Below, piece after piece: positions 28,001 through 42,700 of a DNA stretch of 64,000 nt (its first letter is position 1; each line of letters starts with the position of its first letter). The stretch spans positions 63,503,032 through 63,567,031 of the forward strand of contig CM067322.1 in assembly GCA_034231615.1 (NCBI GenBank), given 5' to 3'. A model generated the notes under the pieces. That model had not been told where the DNA came from. It did no database searches and worked only from the letters and a program-made list of their open reading frames with translations. The position numbers and the translations under genes are program-made. The DNA is from Meghimatium bilineatum (lineage: Eukaryota; Mollusca; Gastropoda; Stylommatophora; Philomycidae).

Positions 28001-31000
28001 TGTTCTTCTGTGTCTTTGTTGATTATCATGGATTTTATTTTTTGGATATTTATATCCAGACCATATTCTTACTTGAATTATTGGCTTGATCTATTAGTCT
28101 TTGTAGTTTATGTGCACTTTCTGCTAAAAGAACAGTGTCATCTGCATATCTCAGGTTCTTATTATATTCGCATTGATCTTCAGTCCTGGCATTTCTTCGA
28201 TATTTTTATATATTCTCTGTGTAGATATTAAATAGGCTTGGTGATAAAATGCATCCTTGTCTTACCCCTCTTCTTATTTCTATGTATGGTGAGTACCTGT
28301 TTTCACACGGTATTGATCTATTTCACAACTTTCTATCTACTATTTATATAAAGGAAAATGAAATTTCTGTATACATAACAGTAATTGTGCTTCAGTAATG
28401 TTAATTATATTTACTCAAATCTGTAGGTAATTATTGTGGTAAAGAACAGTGAAATATGCCTTTATCAATTTATTAGGAAAGTTTGGAAACAGAATTGCCA
28501 TCCATGGCAGCTGTTTTAGGTGCTAGTATTAGAATTCTATCACAACATGAACAATAATAAAAATAAAAGGCAATACTCTCTCAGAAATATAAGAACAATT
28601 GAATTTAATAAAGAGTCACAGGAACAAAAAGTGATAAAATCGATGCATGTAGTATAGTTGTAAACATTATCAGAGTTTAGAGCGTTTCAATGTGAAGCAG
28701 GTATGAAAAATATAGTTCAACCTTGTCTGATGATGCAACAGATTTTGCAATAAACGTGCATGGAATGGATCCAACTTTACATACTTCAAATACTACAACC
28801 TGTGTAAAGTTGATTCCACTTTGCCTGGAACCTACCAATGTTGACTTGCCTGTGTTGAACCATGTTTATTGCTATTAATTATTTTGTCTCTTTGTATTTG
28901 GTTATGTCATCTATATTTATGCATAGCATGTGAATATGTGTGGCGCATATGAGGTACACAATTTTTAAAATCCATATAAATATGGAAACAGCTTATATTT
29001 TACAGTATTAGACTAGCATTTCTGTGATTACTGACATACATAGTGATGCTATATATCTCCCTTTACACACAAATAGCATGTACAATACTCATTAAAACTA
29101 GCCCCTCAAACGAATGTCACAATTAGATAAAAACCAACATCCCTGATAAAGCAATAGACTTTGGTCTTGGGGTGAAAAAAGTGTCATGGATCAAAGAGTC
29201 CTTAAGCCTTACAAAACAGTAATACCTATAGGTGATGTGGTCAATATCCCTCCCATCTTTACTTTCCCGGAGTATTTGGTATCTGTTTCCTTGACTGCGT
29301 CAGTCTAGGAGTCATTAGTGACCTAAATACAATTTATACCGGGTATTTACATTTTTTTTAAAACTTGAATTTAGTTTACTGAACTACATTACCTCATGGT
29401 AAGATACTTTATCATGTGGTTCATAGTTTTATTCTAGTATTCTCTATAATGGAATGATTCGATAATATCATTTAACTCTTTATCTCTGTTAAACTGATCA
29501 AATGTGCATTTAAGCTAACCCAATATGTCAGTAAGCTAATAAAATGTTCACTTAAAGTAACCCAATGTGCTGATAAGCCAATAAAACCGCAATTTGTATA
29601 GTGACTTCTAAATTTGTTTACAGCAGGATAGGACAACCCTTATGAAAACAAAGAGTTACTGTAAAATAAAACCCTCTAAGTAGAATATGTCTTCTCAATT
29701 CATTGGTTAATTGCTGAAAGCCGAATTCTTATTATTATGAAAGAAAATTCCTTATCCACTCCCACACCATTTGTACATAGACAAAATTGCAATATCTTTA
29801 ATACCTGTGAATGGAAACATACAATTCGCTGAAGACGGATGTGTCTGGCCATTGGTGAAAATAAAACAGCAGCACAATGTATTTGCATCATCTGGACTAC
29901 ATCCTGCTAGAAATCTAATAGGACCATGGTCCTGTTACAAGAAAGATCCAGTTGGAGTTTGAGAATGAATGCTGAAGAAGAGGAAACAAACAAAATCTAG
30001 ATTTACTATTTAATAAATAGGATGGTTTTCAATGGTCTACCAATTTTTTTTATCTCTTTTAACCAATAAAGTTCAGAATTTCAGTACACTTTATAGTTTT
30101 TCTGGCATGTACTTCTGTCCTAGCAAGACACTATTTCCCCTTTCTATTCAGAATGGTCTGTTCATTATTTTTATTACTTTCTGAACCACACAATGTATTC
30201 TATTCTCAGGACTACATCTTGTCAATGGACAGGAATGTTTTAGAACTAAGATAAAATAAAATGTTCTTATTTTTTTTTACCATTGTCTGTTACATTTTTT
30301 ACCATTGTCTAATCAACCTGTAGGCCGAATTGTTAGCTAATCATTTTTTACTAGCACTGTATCTTCATTATAATTTATGCACTTTCTTTTCATGTGTCTG
30401 ATTCCCCAGAGTTTGTCTGAACTTGTCTTTGACTTTGAAAGATGCTACAGAAAATGTAAGTGTATTTATCATTGATAATGTGAGTATTGTTGTTCACATA
30501 TTGTCTATTATACTTGTCAACTTCCAGAAGAATAATCTGTATTTAAGCCCGAAATACTTTAACTTTATTTATTTTTACCAAAATATCTGTCCATATTCTG
30601 TATAAAGATAAAGGTAGGTCCCATGGCAGCAACCAGTCGTCGAGATGAAGATAATTCTTCATATAGCCACAGCAACTATTATGTGGAGTGGCCAGTTCCC
30701 TTCCTTGCTGTCTTTACCTTCCCTAACTCATGCATCAGGTACTCATTTACAGCTGAGTCGACTGGAGGAGTGATCATGTCAAGTGAGAAATCACAACCCA
30801 AATTTTTGTATGTCTGGACGTGGTGTCAAACCTGCAAAGAAGACAGCTCAACACATGCAGAATTGGTGCGAATAAAATGGCAACACAATGCATTACCATT
30901 CTCTGGATGACATCCTGCTGTAAATTAAGTAGGGCCATGGTCCTGCTACAAGAGAGATTCAGCAGGAGTTTGAGAATGAACGCTGAAGCAGAAAATTAAT

Positions 31001-33494
31001 GAGAGGGTGGATGATTTAAATTCTCTATGGGCAGTAACAGTTGCATTGGGCCTCATAGAGTTTCAATTTTTTGGGCCTGATATAGTTCCTCATTTTTCAT
31101 GCACAATGATCAATTATTTGAAACTCATAAAACATTTTTATTGTAATAACAATAAATTAGCTCACACTTCAGATATATAAAAATATTGGCATGATGTCAG
31201 ATCTAACAAAAAATGAGTAATCACTGGCTATATTCATAGAACCTGATGCACTGAGCAAACTAAAATCAATGTATGTGATGTGTCCCTTACAGAAAGCTGT
31301 TCTCTCTGCCACTCTCTAAGTCTCTTGGTTCTGTGCAGCTGCCAAGCTTCTTCCAATCACATGTTCAGAAGATCTTTGAAGACTTCAATATCCTGTGTTC
31401 ATCAGTCTTGGTCTGCCTCTTGTTCTATTGCCTGGAACTTTTCCCTCCATGATTTTCCCTCCTTTCTATACCATTGTGTCTTTTTATATGTTCAAAATAT
31501 GTTAGTTATAATTCTTGATAATTTTGAGGATCCAGAGATCTATGTTCAGGTCTTTGCGAACATCTGTGTTGGTTCGTCTTTCTACCTATGATAATCTTAT
31601 GGCCTTTCTATAACATTTAATTTCAAATGCCGATATTTTCTTTTCCATTGTAGATGTCATTGCACAAGCATATGTTGCCACTGGAAAAATATAGCTTCTT
31701 AATAGATTTATTATGTTTTATTAACTTTATTTTTCTACACTTGTTGTCGATGTAGTTCATTTTGCATTGTCTAATCTTTCTTCCGATTTCTTTAGTTTGT
31801 TTCTTCTACTCTTGTCTTTGTTTGTCATCTTTTAGTGATATTAGTAGGTTTTTTTTGTTGTTTGTCTTTGTAATATCTTGACTATGATGTAATTTATTCT
31901 GTTTGTTATTCTTTGGGGTATGTGAGCTTGTACAGAAGATAATATTGAGTCTCTAATGTTATTTTTCAGTTTGTCCGGTGTCATCTCTTTTTGGACGGCC
32001 ATCAATGTATTGAACTTGTTCTGCACCTCCATGTTGTATTATGTTGGTATTGCTCAGTGTCATATCTGATGGGCCTGGTGCTCTTAGTTAACCTCTTGAG
32101 TCTAATCTTTACATCTGCAACTAAGAGCTTATGGTCAGAATCACAATTACTAAATCATTCACAATTACTAAATCATTCACAATTACTAAATCATTCACAA
32201 TTACTAAATCATTTCCTAGGCAAAATGTTAGCAGTATTTCTCCTCTTTCATTCTGCTGTCCTAATCCAAATGGACCTTTGACTCTGCATTCGTCGGGTCT
32301 TCTTTCTCTACCAACTTTTGCATTCAGGTCACCTATTATTAGTTTGACGTCTTTTTTACATGTTTTTTCTATTGTGTCCTGCAGTTTGTCATTAAAAAGC
32401 CTCTAGCTCGTGTTCTTTCAGCTGCAGATATTGGAGCACAAATTTGGATTATAATGATGTTGCATGTTGTTAAATTCAGTCTTATACATATGATTCAGTC
32501 ATTTATTGGATTGTATCCTAGCATGGTCATCATCACATTTACCAGTACTATCATTGTTTTCATTCTCTTCCCCAATTATTTTGGACCTGTCCTGCCTGGA
32601 CCCTTGAAACCTATTTATCATGGTTCTAAAAGTGAATTGTTAAATATTGAATCTCCACTAAACATTCATCATATTCTAATGCCAAAGCATGTAGGCAGAA
32701 GGCTGACAGCAATAAGAGTCCTGATGACTGGAAACATTTGAACCTACTTTTAACGCTATATCAGGAACTTGTTATATCTCATATAAATGTGTATTATTGC
32801 TATTGATAATGAAGTGACATCATTACACTATGGGCAAACTCAATTGTGTTCAGTCACCCCCAGCAGATGTTGAAGTTGTGTATTGTGATACCTCTTGTAG
32901 CTATATAATTAAAAATACTTCTTACTCTACCCACATAAATAAATATAACAATAGATATATAATAAGGAAATGAATATCTTAACTTTTGTTATTGCTTTAT
33001 TTCCTCAATTTATTAATGTAACTGTTTTACAGATTGGTACCTACATATATATATGTATTTGTATATGCATATTATTTTACATGGTCTATGTATCTATACA
33101 GCTGCTTTGGGTCACACATTTGTATGTGTTTATATTCTTGTGTTATACATGTGAATATCTTCATGTGAATCAATGTGTATGGAAATGCATGTATATGTCT
33201 CTTTTTTTGAGAATGTTCACGTTATATGTATATATGTGAGAAAATGTTTATGTGAATTCATTTATATTTATTTTGTGTCATTATGTACACCTATTCTTCT
33301 GTGACCCTTACTTGTGTTTGGACACATTAACATGACTGTGCATTTTGTGTGGGTATCTTTCTTATATCTATGTATTGATCTTGTTAGATATATATAGGTA
33401 CTTGTTTTTGTGTTCCTAGTAGACTTGTTTGTGTATGTATATTTGTTGTTAGATATATACTTGTTCCTAGTATACTTGTATTAGCATTTATATA

Positions 33495-33574
<80 letters not shown>

Positions 33575-33743
33575 TTTCATTTGAATAAACTGAAATACCT
33601 ATAGATATACATGCACATATACATACAAATATCTAAACATACATATAAAAGTACATATTGTTAGAAAGCATACATGTGAATACAAACACATACAAGTGTA
33701 TAGGTCCCTACATACACAACAACATATATTTATATACATATAT

Positions 33744-33794
<51 letters not shown>

Positions 33795-36700
33795 TATATA
33801 AATGCTGATACAAGTATACTAGGAACAAGTATATATCTAACAACAAATATACATACACAAACACCCCCCCTCCCTGCGCTTACTAATGTCTTTCTCTAGC
33901 CTCTCCCCTTTTATCTCCACTCCCCCCCCCCAATTCTTGCCATCAGAAATTGGTGTCCCATTTCTTTATTTTTACATTTTTCATCTTATAATTTGGGTTT
34001 CTATTTCATAATTTTTGCCATTACCATTTCTGCACCATATTTAAATGATGTGCCAAAACCACGACTCGGGCAATGGTATTTTGTAAGGAAGCCATTGTCT
34101 AAGTCTTGGCTATTTTTTACAGTTTTTTTAATAGTTGTGTTGTCTTAGCTGGTTTTTGTTTTTTGATAAAGATTCCAATAGGACAGACAGGTCGATAATT
34201 GTCTTTGTTCTATGTTTTATTGTTATTTCTGATTATTTTATACTGATAGTTATCTTCAGTAACCTGTATACTTATCTTTGTATTTACCTCTTATTTGTCT
34301 GGTTACTGTGGCACTTTCCATTTTATCAAACATCCTACGATATTTTGTTTATTTATATTTGCGGTAAATAAAACAGTGACACAACACATTTTCATTCTCT
34401 GTTCAACATCCTGCTGGAAATCAAGTAGAAACATTGCCGTGGTACAAGATAGATCCAGCAGAAGTTTGAAAATGCATGCTAAACTTTCTTTCGTTACTGC
34501 ATGTTTTCCTGTGAAGGAGAGCAGAGAGGCTTTCTATGGGCTGTGAAATAAAGACCACTTTGTAATAGTAGACACAGAAACATGTACATGAGGGAATTAG
34601 AATGCTAAACAGAATATAAAATTCTCAAAATCAGTCTAGTTGTGTCATCTATTGAATTTTCAACTTGTTGGGTTATCCCTGATACACCAGTGGTTTGATC
34701 TCTCAATCAACAAGCATGATTTCACTTGTGATTCGAGCCTGAGAATGGGAATACATTGTACTCTTAGTTTACAGAAGAAATCCAGCAGGCATGTGGAAAT
34801 TAACACTAACAAATAAAGTGCTAAGAATGGTAGTTGAAACAGCCAAAATTCATACAAGCAATGAACAGCTATCAAGCATTTTCTATTTTACTATAATCAT
34901 CCTATATTGTTTTTTACAATATTATCTCTTTATTTACAGACTCTCATACTGTAAAAAAGGTCAAGGTTGGTTTGCCCATTGTACATGATCAACACTCATA
35001 TGACATTATTTACTGGAAGGTCAGAATAACATTTATGTTTAGATGCAAGTTTTATAATTTTCTATGATATATTTTGAACTCTGAAATATTCTGTTTCAAA
35101 ACTGATGATGATTGTGGTGTTCCATACCTGCAAATTTCTACAGATTTTCTATATTTTACTCTAATTTAATTGAATATGCCAATATTTACCATTACTATTT
35201 GCCTTTAGTGAAAATACTTTGTATACAAAATTTGGGAATCAAATTATAGAATTTATGGTATATTTGTGTTTAAATACAGAATGGCTGTTTGTGTTCTTAT
35301 ATATTTAAATATATATAGATATATATAGGACATATGTATATGCCTTATAATACATATCAGTGCTGGGGTCTGAAAGTACTGGTTTCCTGACTTTCCTTAT
35401 GATAGTATTATTGTTGAGCAATAAGGAATATAATCTGCGATTCATGGCAATGATGGATGTGCCTGGTAAGATCAATCTGAGCCGCAAAGAACATTTCACA
35501 GCATGTACACGCAAACAGGACCACTTGTGCTATTTTGTGTCTCCTTAGTTGAGCTACCCTTGAACTATCTGCTATCACTTTCTCCTTTGTCTTATACCAG
35601 TCCTGATTTTTCCCCTTCGTACAACATGATCCATATCATCTTGTTTCCATGATTCTGTATAAATGCCTGTATCATGCATACTTCTATGTTCTAGTTAAAG
35701 TTGACCCTGAGATCTTTTCAGCTGTAATTCCCATTAAAGGAAATCTGGTATTCTGCCATCTTTCATCCCCCTGGTGTATCCCATCTAAGTCTATACAGAA
35801 CATGTAAAATGCTATAGTATTGCATTTTCTTTCTAATATATCAGTGTTAATGCCTTTGTCCTGAATATCTCCAGGAATTCTATGTAGACATGACATGTGA
35901 AATTGTTTAACCGTTTCTCCTGTTGCATATAGATTGTCCATATTTCACTGCTGTAATGATGAATGCATAGGATTCAATCATGGTAAACCACAAGTTTAAT
36001 TCATATAGTCATTGTTCTGTTTTCCCGTACTTTTTTTGGTTAGTCTGTTCATTGTTGTTGATGCCTTGCCTGTGCCAATCTTAATGCAGACTTTTTGATC
36101 CAGGAATAATAGGCTGTTGACATATCCTAGATATAAAATTGTCAACTTTCTCAAGCTCACCACCATCAATGGACTGACTATCCAATGAATGATAATTGTT
36201 TATTTCTCCTTATTGCATGTATTTTTAGAATAATTATTTTGTAATAGCAATTCATGTTTGGATAACATTTATAAAATATGCACTGATCCCAAATTTTGTT
36301 AGATTTCATGGCATCACTGTCTGCCGGCTCAGTTCTAGATACACAATGGATACTATAAGTTTCTTAAGCCTACCTGTGTCTGATAGAGGTGCATTACGCA
36401 TGTTACAGGTGCAACGTCTTTTCTCAGGTGCAAAGATATGCACGTAGGGCGGTCCTATGACCTTATACTACTGCAATAAGTCTTAAAATTTCCGGCCCAT
36501 ACATCTATCCCAAGTCTTTAGCTAAATAAACATCTCTGCATCCACCGACTGATGGATAATTATAGCCAAGAGAAATAATCAATTAAAAATTGAAGAACAC
36601 AGATTTGGCTGCCTCTTGTAATTTATTTCGTTTTGGTTGCCACAAAAAAGGTAGGTCGGTTAACCAAACATGAACCATTATAACAATTAACATTTACATT

Positions 36701-39700
36701 TCTTATACTTTCTCATATCCTAAAATTTAAAATAGTATAAATCAAGGCAATAGACAGAAGCTGTGGGAAATGAATGTGGAGTGGTTCAAATCTCCCTTTC
36801 CTATGAAAATATATCAAAACATTTAGTGTTAAGAGACAATTAGAAAGGAAGTAAAAACACTCTCTATCCACTTCCTTAGCAGTTTTTCATAAAGAAATAT
36901 AAAAAATTCTCAGAAGGGAAATTTCATAAGTCTTTTAATGCAAAGTTGTATTATTGGCCCTGCTAATAGCAACTAAAGAATATTGTAACATTATTTTATT
37001 TAAAAGAACATTGTATATGAAACTAATAAATATTAGATAAGATATGAAACTAATAAACATTAGATAAGATATGAAACTAATAAACATTAGATAAGATATG
37101 AAACTAATAAACATTAGATAAGATATGAAACTAATAAACATTAGATAAGATATGAAACTAATAAACATTAGATAAGATATGAAACTAATAAACATTAGAT
37201 AAGATATGAAATAGCCTGTGTGTTGTTGAGGTCCAGAGGTGAAGCAAAGAATAGTAGGACTGCTACCTTGCCATGTTATATATTTATACTGGTATATAGG
37301 CGGTGACTAAAATGATTTTTTGAAGAGTGGGGTTTGTTGTTCTATCCCACAAGATCAAAGTGACACAGAAACCATGCTAAAGTCAGATGTCATATTCCAA
37401 AGAAGAATATGTCGCAGCTACGCTGTAAACTATGACACAACACATTTCATTTGGGGATCTCCCTAGCTTAGTAGTTAAGCTGTTTGTCTTGTGTTCAAGA
37501 GGTCATGGGTTTGAATTTGGCTCATGTCCTCTTGTGTTTAAAGTGGATTTTTTCGGAGATCCCTGTGGATTATCGCTTGAAGCTACGGAGTTACATGCTA
37601 TGAGTGGTACTCTCAGCAGGTGGCGTGCAGCTTCATTGAGTGACGGAGTACATATGGGAAACAAAGTACAGGGAAATCAATCCTCTTTGTCGTTTGAACC
37701 TATTTTTAAAAAAATATTTCATTCTCTTACCTATATGTTGATAATCTGTAAGGGTTTGAGAACTAATGTAAAAGAAGAAGAAAATATGAAACATTTGAAA
37801 TAAGTAAATGGGAGAGGGGGAGAGAATAATGGGAGAGAGGGGGAGAATAATAGACAGGGGAAGGAATGAAAGAATTCAAATGATTGGAAATTCTTGCAGG
37901 CTTTGCTGGTAAACTTTTCAAAGTCAAGTGTAGAGGAGGCAACCCATGAATTGGACACACATGGTCGTAGAATGAAAAGTTTGGTAAGTTCATTATACTG
38001 TATGAATATCTTTTATAATTCTTTATATGTTTTGGTTTACATTATAAACATGTTTTATAAATTTATAATTAAATTAAAACATTCTGACCCAGTAAGTTTA
38101 ATGAAAGAAACACAGAAAACAATAGACATTCAGAACCCAGAACAATGGATTCATGTCAATAACTGATTGGTCTGCTTTCACAGCCACCATCAAAGCAGAT
38201 TATTGTGTCTATAGAGGCTTAAAGAATATGCAGACAAAATATCTGATCAGTTGTTTGATGCCTGTGGGGATATATGTTCTAACTACAAAGCTGAAATAAC
38301 AGCACTAGAAGTTGCCTTGTACCAGTTGAAGACTATATGTGATACTTTTTCATCAGAAGTCCACATTGTGATTTTTACAGAATCTTTATCCGCTCTTCAA
38401 GCACTAGAATGTGATGGAAGTTGTAAGCCTGAGCTAGTTCAAATATATCACCATTCCAACTAGTTGCTTACATCTTATGAAGTCAGCATTGTTAAGCAGT
38501 GGATTCCTGACCACTCAAACACACATGGCAATGACAAGACATACAGACTGGCAAAGAGGGAGAGCAAGACAAGAGCAGCCATACACACAAATGATCATGC
38601 ACAAAATTAAAAGGATGTGGAAATCTGTGAACAAAGAGAATTTGATGAGCCATCTGCTCATCTGTTTGTAATTTGCATTCTTTTCATTATGATCTACAGT
38701 AGTATTTTGCTGGCTTGACTAATTAGTGCTACTGTTCTATAGTTAGTACATTTTTGAAGGTCTCCTTTCTTTGGCAAGGGTATGTATACTGACTTTTTCC
38801 ATTCTTCCGGCTATATTCCACTTTTCCATATCTTGCAGCATAAAGTATGGTTTATTTGAACACTGGAATCTCCACCGGCTTATATAATCTCTGACGTTAC
38901 TCCGTCGTTACCAGAATCTTTTCTTTTTTTCAGATTTCTGATTTCGTGATGATTGTTCTGTTTCCGTCTATTCTGTCAGAACAAGAAGAATTAATGGGAG
39001 AAATTATATATATATATAAGGACAAATTATATTGTTTCTGATTGCAAAAAGTGAAGAAGACCTTCAAAATTTAATTAAAGTAGTAGTCAAAGAAAGTAAA
39101 GAGAAAGGCCTCTTCCTAAATATCAAGAAAACAGAAGTAATGGTTATTTCAAAGAAAGAAAATAACACACCTTGCAAGATCATAGTGAATGATATAGTAT
39201 TAAAACAGGTCCACCAATTCAAATATCTAGGTACAATTATAACAGCAGATGGAAGAAGTTCAACAGAAATAAGATGCAGAATAGGACAGGCAAAAACAAC
39301 ATTCAGAAAAATGAAAAATATACTATGTAATATGACCTTGTCATTAGAGGTGAGAAAGAGAGTTCTGCAGTGCTATATAACCCCTCTACTAACATATGGG
39401 TGCGAGTCTTGGACAATAAACAAACTGGAAAGTGGGAGATTGGAGGCAACAGAGATATGGTTCTACAGAAGAATGCTGAGAATACCATGGACTGCCAGAA
39501 AAACTAATGTAGAGGTGTTAAAAGAGTTAAATGCGAAACGGACCTTAATCAACAATATAAGAAAAAAGCAATCTTCCTTTTTTTTGGCCACTTCATGAGA
39601 CAGGCAGGTTTAGAGAACATAATCACAACAGGCAAGATTGAAGGCACCAGAGACAGAGGGCGACAACGTGAGAAAATATTAGTTTGACAACCTGGCACGG

Positions 39701-42700
39701 CAAGGAAACAACAACAACTTTGATACATAATACTGTGGACAGAGAGCTGTGGAGAGCCATGACAACCTAGGCATGGCACCTGATGATGATCATGATTGAC
39801 AAATATATAAATAAAGAGGTTCTAGCAACACATAGTTTGAAGAAAAATTATTATAGGAAATAAAAATAAAGCAAATAAAATATTTTGGACATTAAAAGAC
39901 TTGTCTCCCCTTTTTATTTGACACCTTATTAAGACATTTTCATTCATTCATTGGTACCATGCCTTACGACATAGGCGATCTAGTCTCTCCACAGTCCTCT
40001 GTTTGTTATACATTTAAATATAGTTTCTGGTTATTCTGCATCATACCAGTATTAAGACCTTACTTCAGAGTAAATCCAAGGGGAGACAAGCAAGAGGTAG
40101 GCAGAGATACAAGTGGGAGAGAAACATCATGAGATGGACAGGCTATAGTCTAGCAGCGTGTACCATGAAGAGAAGAGTTGGGATGTTGAAAGTCTGTTGC
40201 AGCCAGCCTTCATTGCGGTGATGGCACTTGATGATGATGATATTTAATGTGCAACAAAGCTGTCTCGATGTTATAAAACGTATTTATTATTTCAGAGTAA
40301 GTCATTCATGTTGGACAACTGTTGCAGCCTGAAGGTGCTTCCCAGTTCTGATTCAATAAGGACACTGTTGCCCTCACCGAACATAAATGGGAAAATTCAG
40401 AAAACGTAAGAAAAAACATTTGTTCTTATATATTAGATAGAGTCACAAATATGCAATGGCATCCTTATGGATGATAAAATCACTAACGTGATTGAGGTAC
40501 TGACTGAAATAGAATGTATTTGCTCCAGTAAACAAGCTGAACAAGACGTCGTTGCACAAGAGATATTCAGGAATACATGCACATGTTGCTAGAGGAAGTA
40601 GGACAACTTGCCAAAGACCATGAGGATTTCAGGAGATTCATAAGGAAGACTACATTTTGAACAAATACATCACATGACTCAAACAGGGATAATCTTTATT
40701 CATTTAATTTTTATGTTGAGTTTCGATGTTCCTGTTCACAAAATCTTTGTTTTTCTATCATTAAAATTATGCAGTGGAATTATAATTTAAAGAGCTGCAT
40801 GACAAACTCTTATTTTTTTTTCCATCTTGACTTGACAAGGCCCCTATAGTGCATTTCACAATTTTTTCTATACAATTCCATGCACAATCACAATAATCAG
40901 TGCAGAAATAGCATGAAAATTTGCATATAATCTTACAATTCAAATGTCTCCATGTTTTTATAATTGAAAATTCTACAGCTAGGGCTGATTTCTAACATTG
41001 GCACATTTCTTTGATCTTTGTAGATGCTAGAATTATTTTATCACGGAAACTGTTTAAAAAATGAAATTTATTTTTTTTTTCACCACTTTTGACCCATAGA
41101 TATTGTTCCAAACAAAGTTAAATGAGGGATTAATGTCTCTTAAAAAAAGAATTGGTAGCATATCCTTTACAGGACTTAGCTATCAACCCACCATTTGTTG
41201 GCTATGGTGGTTTTCTAGGCAATATAAATATGTTCAGTAGTTTGCCATTGCTTTCTGAACGGTCCAGATGTACAATTGCCTGTGGCGGGGATCGAACTCG
41301 GTACCTTGGCCATCACAGACGTGCTCTGTACCACTTCGCCACAGAGCTGGACAAAAGCCTCTTGCCCAGGAGTAATTCTTTCAACCTAAGATCAGAGCCT
41401 GTTTTAGATATATCAGCCATGTTTGCTTTTATCTTTGTGTGACCTTATGGACTGGAGCAGTATTTTGCGATTATTTCGAAAAGACTGGATATGCCAGGAG
41501 TTTTCTGTGGACAGTGTTCCTCTGTTCATGTGTCTAATAAAGAGTAGATAACCTGACTAAAATTAATGAGAATCACTAAAACGAGGACTTAGTGAAATTG
41601 GTGGAACACTGAACATATATACACAACAATGTCTGATGTATTAGATCATTTGCACAGATAAAAGGCTTAAAAATAAAGGTAATATGAATTCTATGCAAGC
41701 GTTATAGGACTCAATTTCCCATATGTGCTCAGCTACCTAGTCCGGGGTTGACCAGAGACCATCTCACTAGCATTATTCATCGCACTGGCTCAGTAGCAGT
41801 GATGCTATTTATGAGCCATCCCAGAGTATGAGCCTGGTACCTTACATCCTGGTGGCTAGATGAACCATGAGAGTAATTTTAAAATCATGAACAAGTGGAT
41901 TTGAAACCCGAATTTGCTGGTCAGCACGTGAATGACTTACATTACTGTGTGTTAAACCATAACACTGCCACACTAGACTATCCACCTTGGCAGCTGGCAT
42001 CAAATATTAAATACCGGTATGTCATAATATTGATTCACTATTTTGTCTATATCATCTATATCAATGTTTGCAAACGAAGAAGGATAAATGTTGTGATGTT
42101 GGTCTTAGATGATATTATTTGCATTTGAATCTCAGGAAATAATTGGTTGTGAAAATTGTTCAAACGTTTACTCTCCCATCCATCACTCACTCATCATGAG
42201 CCATGTACTCACAAGATAAGAAATGTGGGTGACAAAGTCAAAAGTTTTTTGATTACTAGATCATTTGTGATACAGCATTTCAAGTTATCAATGGCACAGC
42301 TCTCAAAATATCTCTATAATTATAGGCTTTGTTGACCATGTATTATGTAATATTGGTAATTAGCAAGATTGTGGACAATATAAAATGGTATTATTTGCTC
42401 CGAGGCATAATTATTTGGTCAGAGATTCAACTATCTTTGCTAATCACACTACACTGTTTCTAAGAGTAAGAATAATGTCTTGTATCAAATATATAGAATG
42501 TCAGCAGATAAAGTGATGTGGTCACCTTATAAGAATGGACCTAAGCCAAATACCACTTATAGATTATAACAAACAATCATCTGGATAAAAAGTCAAGGGA
42601 GGATTGAAAAAGAAATGGATCAATAACATCATGAGTACCACAAACACGGACTCAGTATGACTCAGGCGTCACATCTGGCATTAAACAGAAACTTACAGCT

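Noticed and set aside
33384-33899. Open frames with YIYIYI and HTHTHT runs
   Set aside because: Translation of TA/TG microsatellites.
34660-34770. tRNA-like stretch with a GTGATTCGAGCC box
   Set aside because: The B-box is imperfect, no cloverleaf could be drawn, and no second copy was found in the window.
36935-37195. Hydrophobic repeat protein (MFISFISYL units) on the minus strand
   Set aside because: Translation of the 27-bp satellite at 37014-37211.
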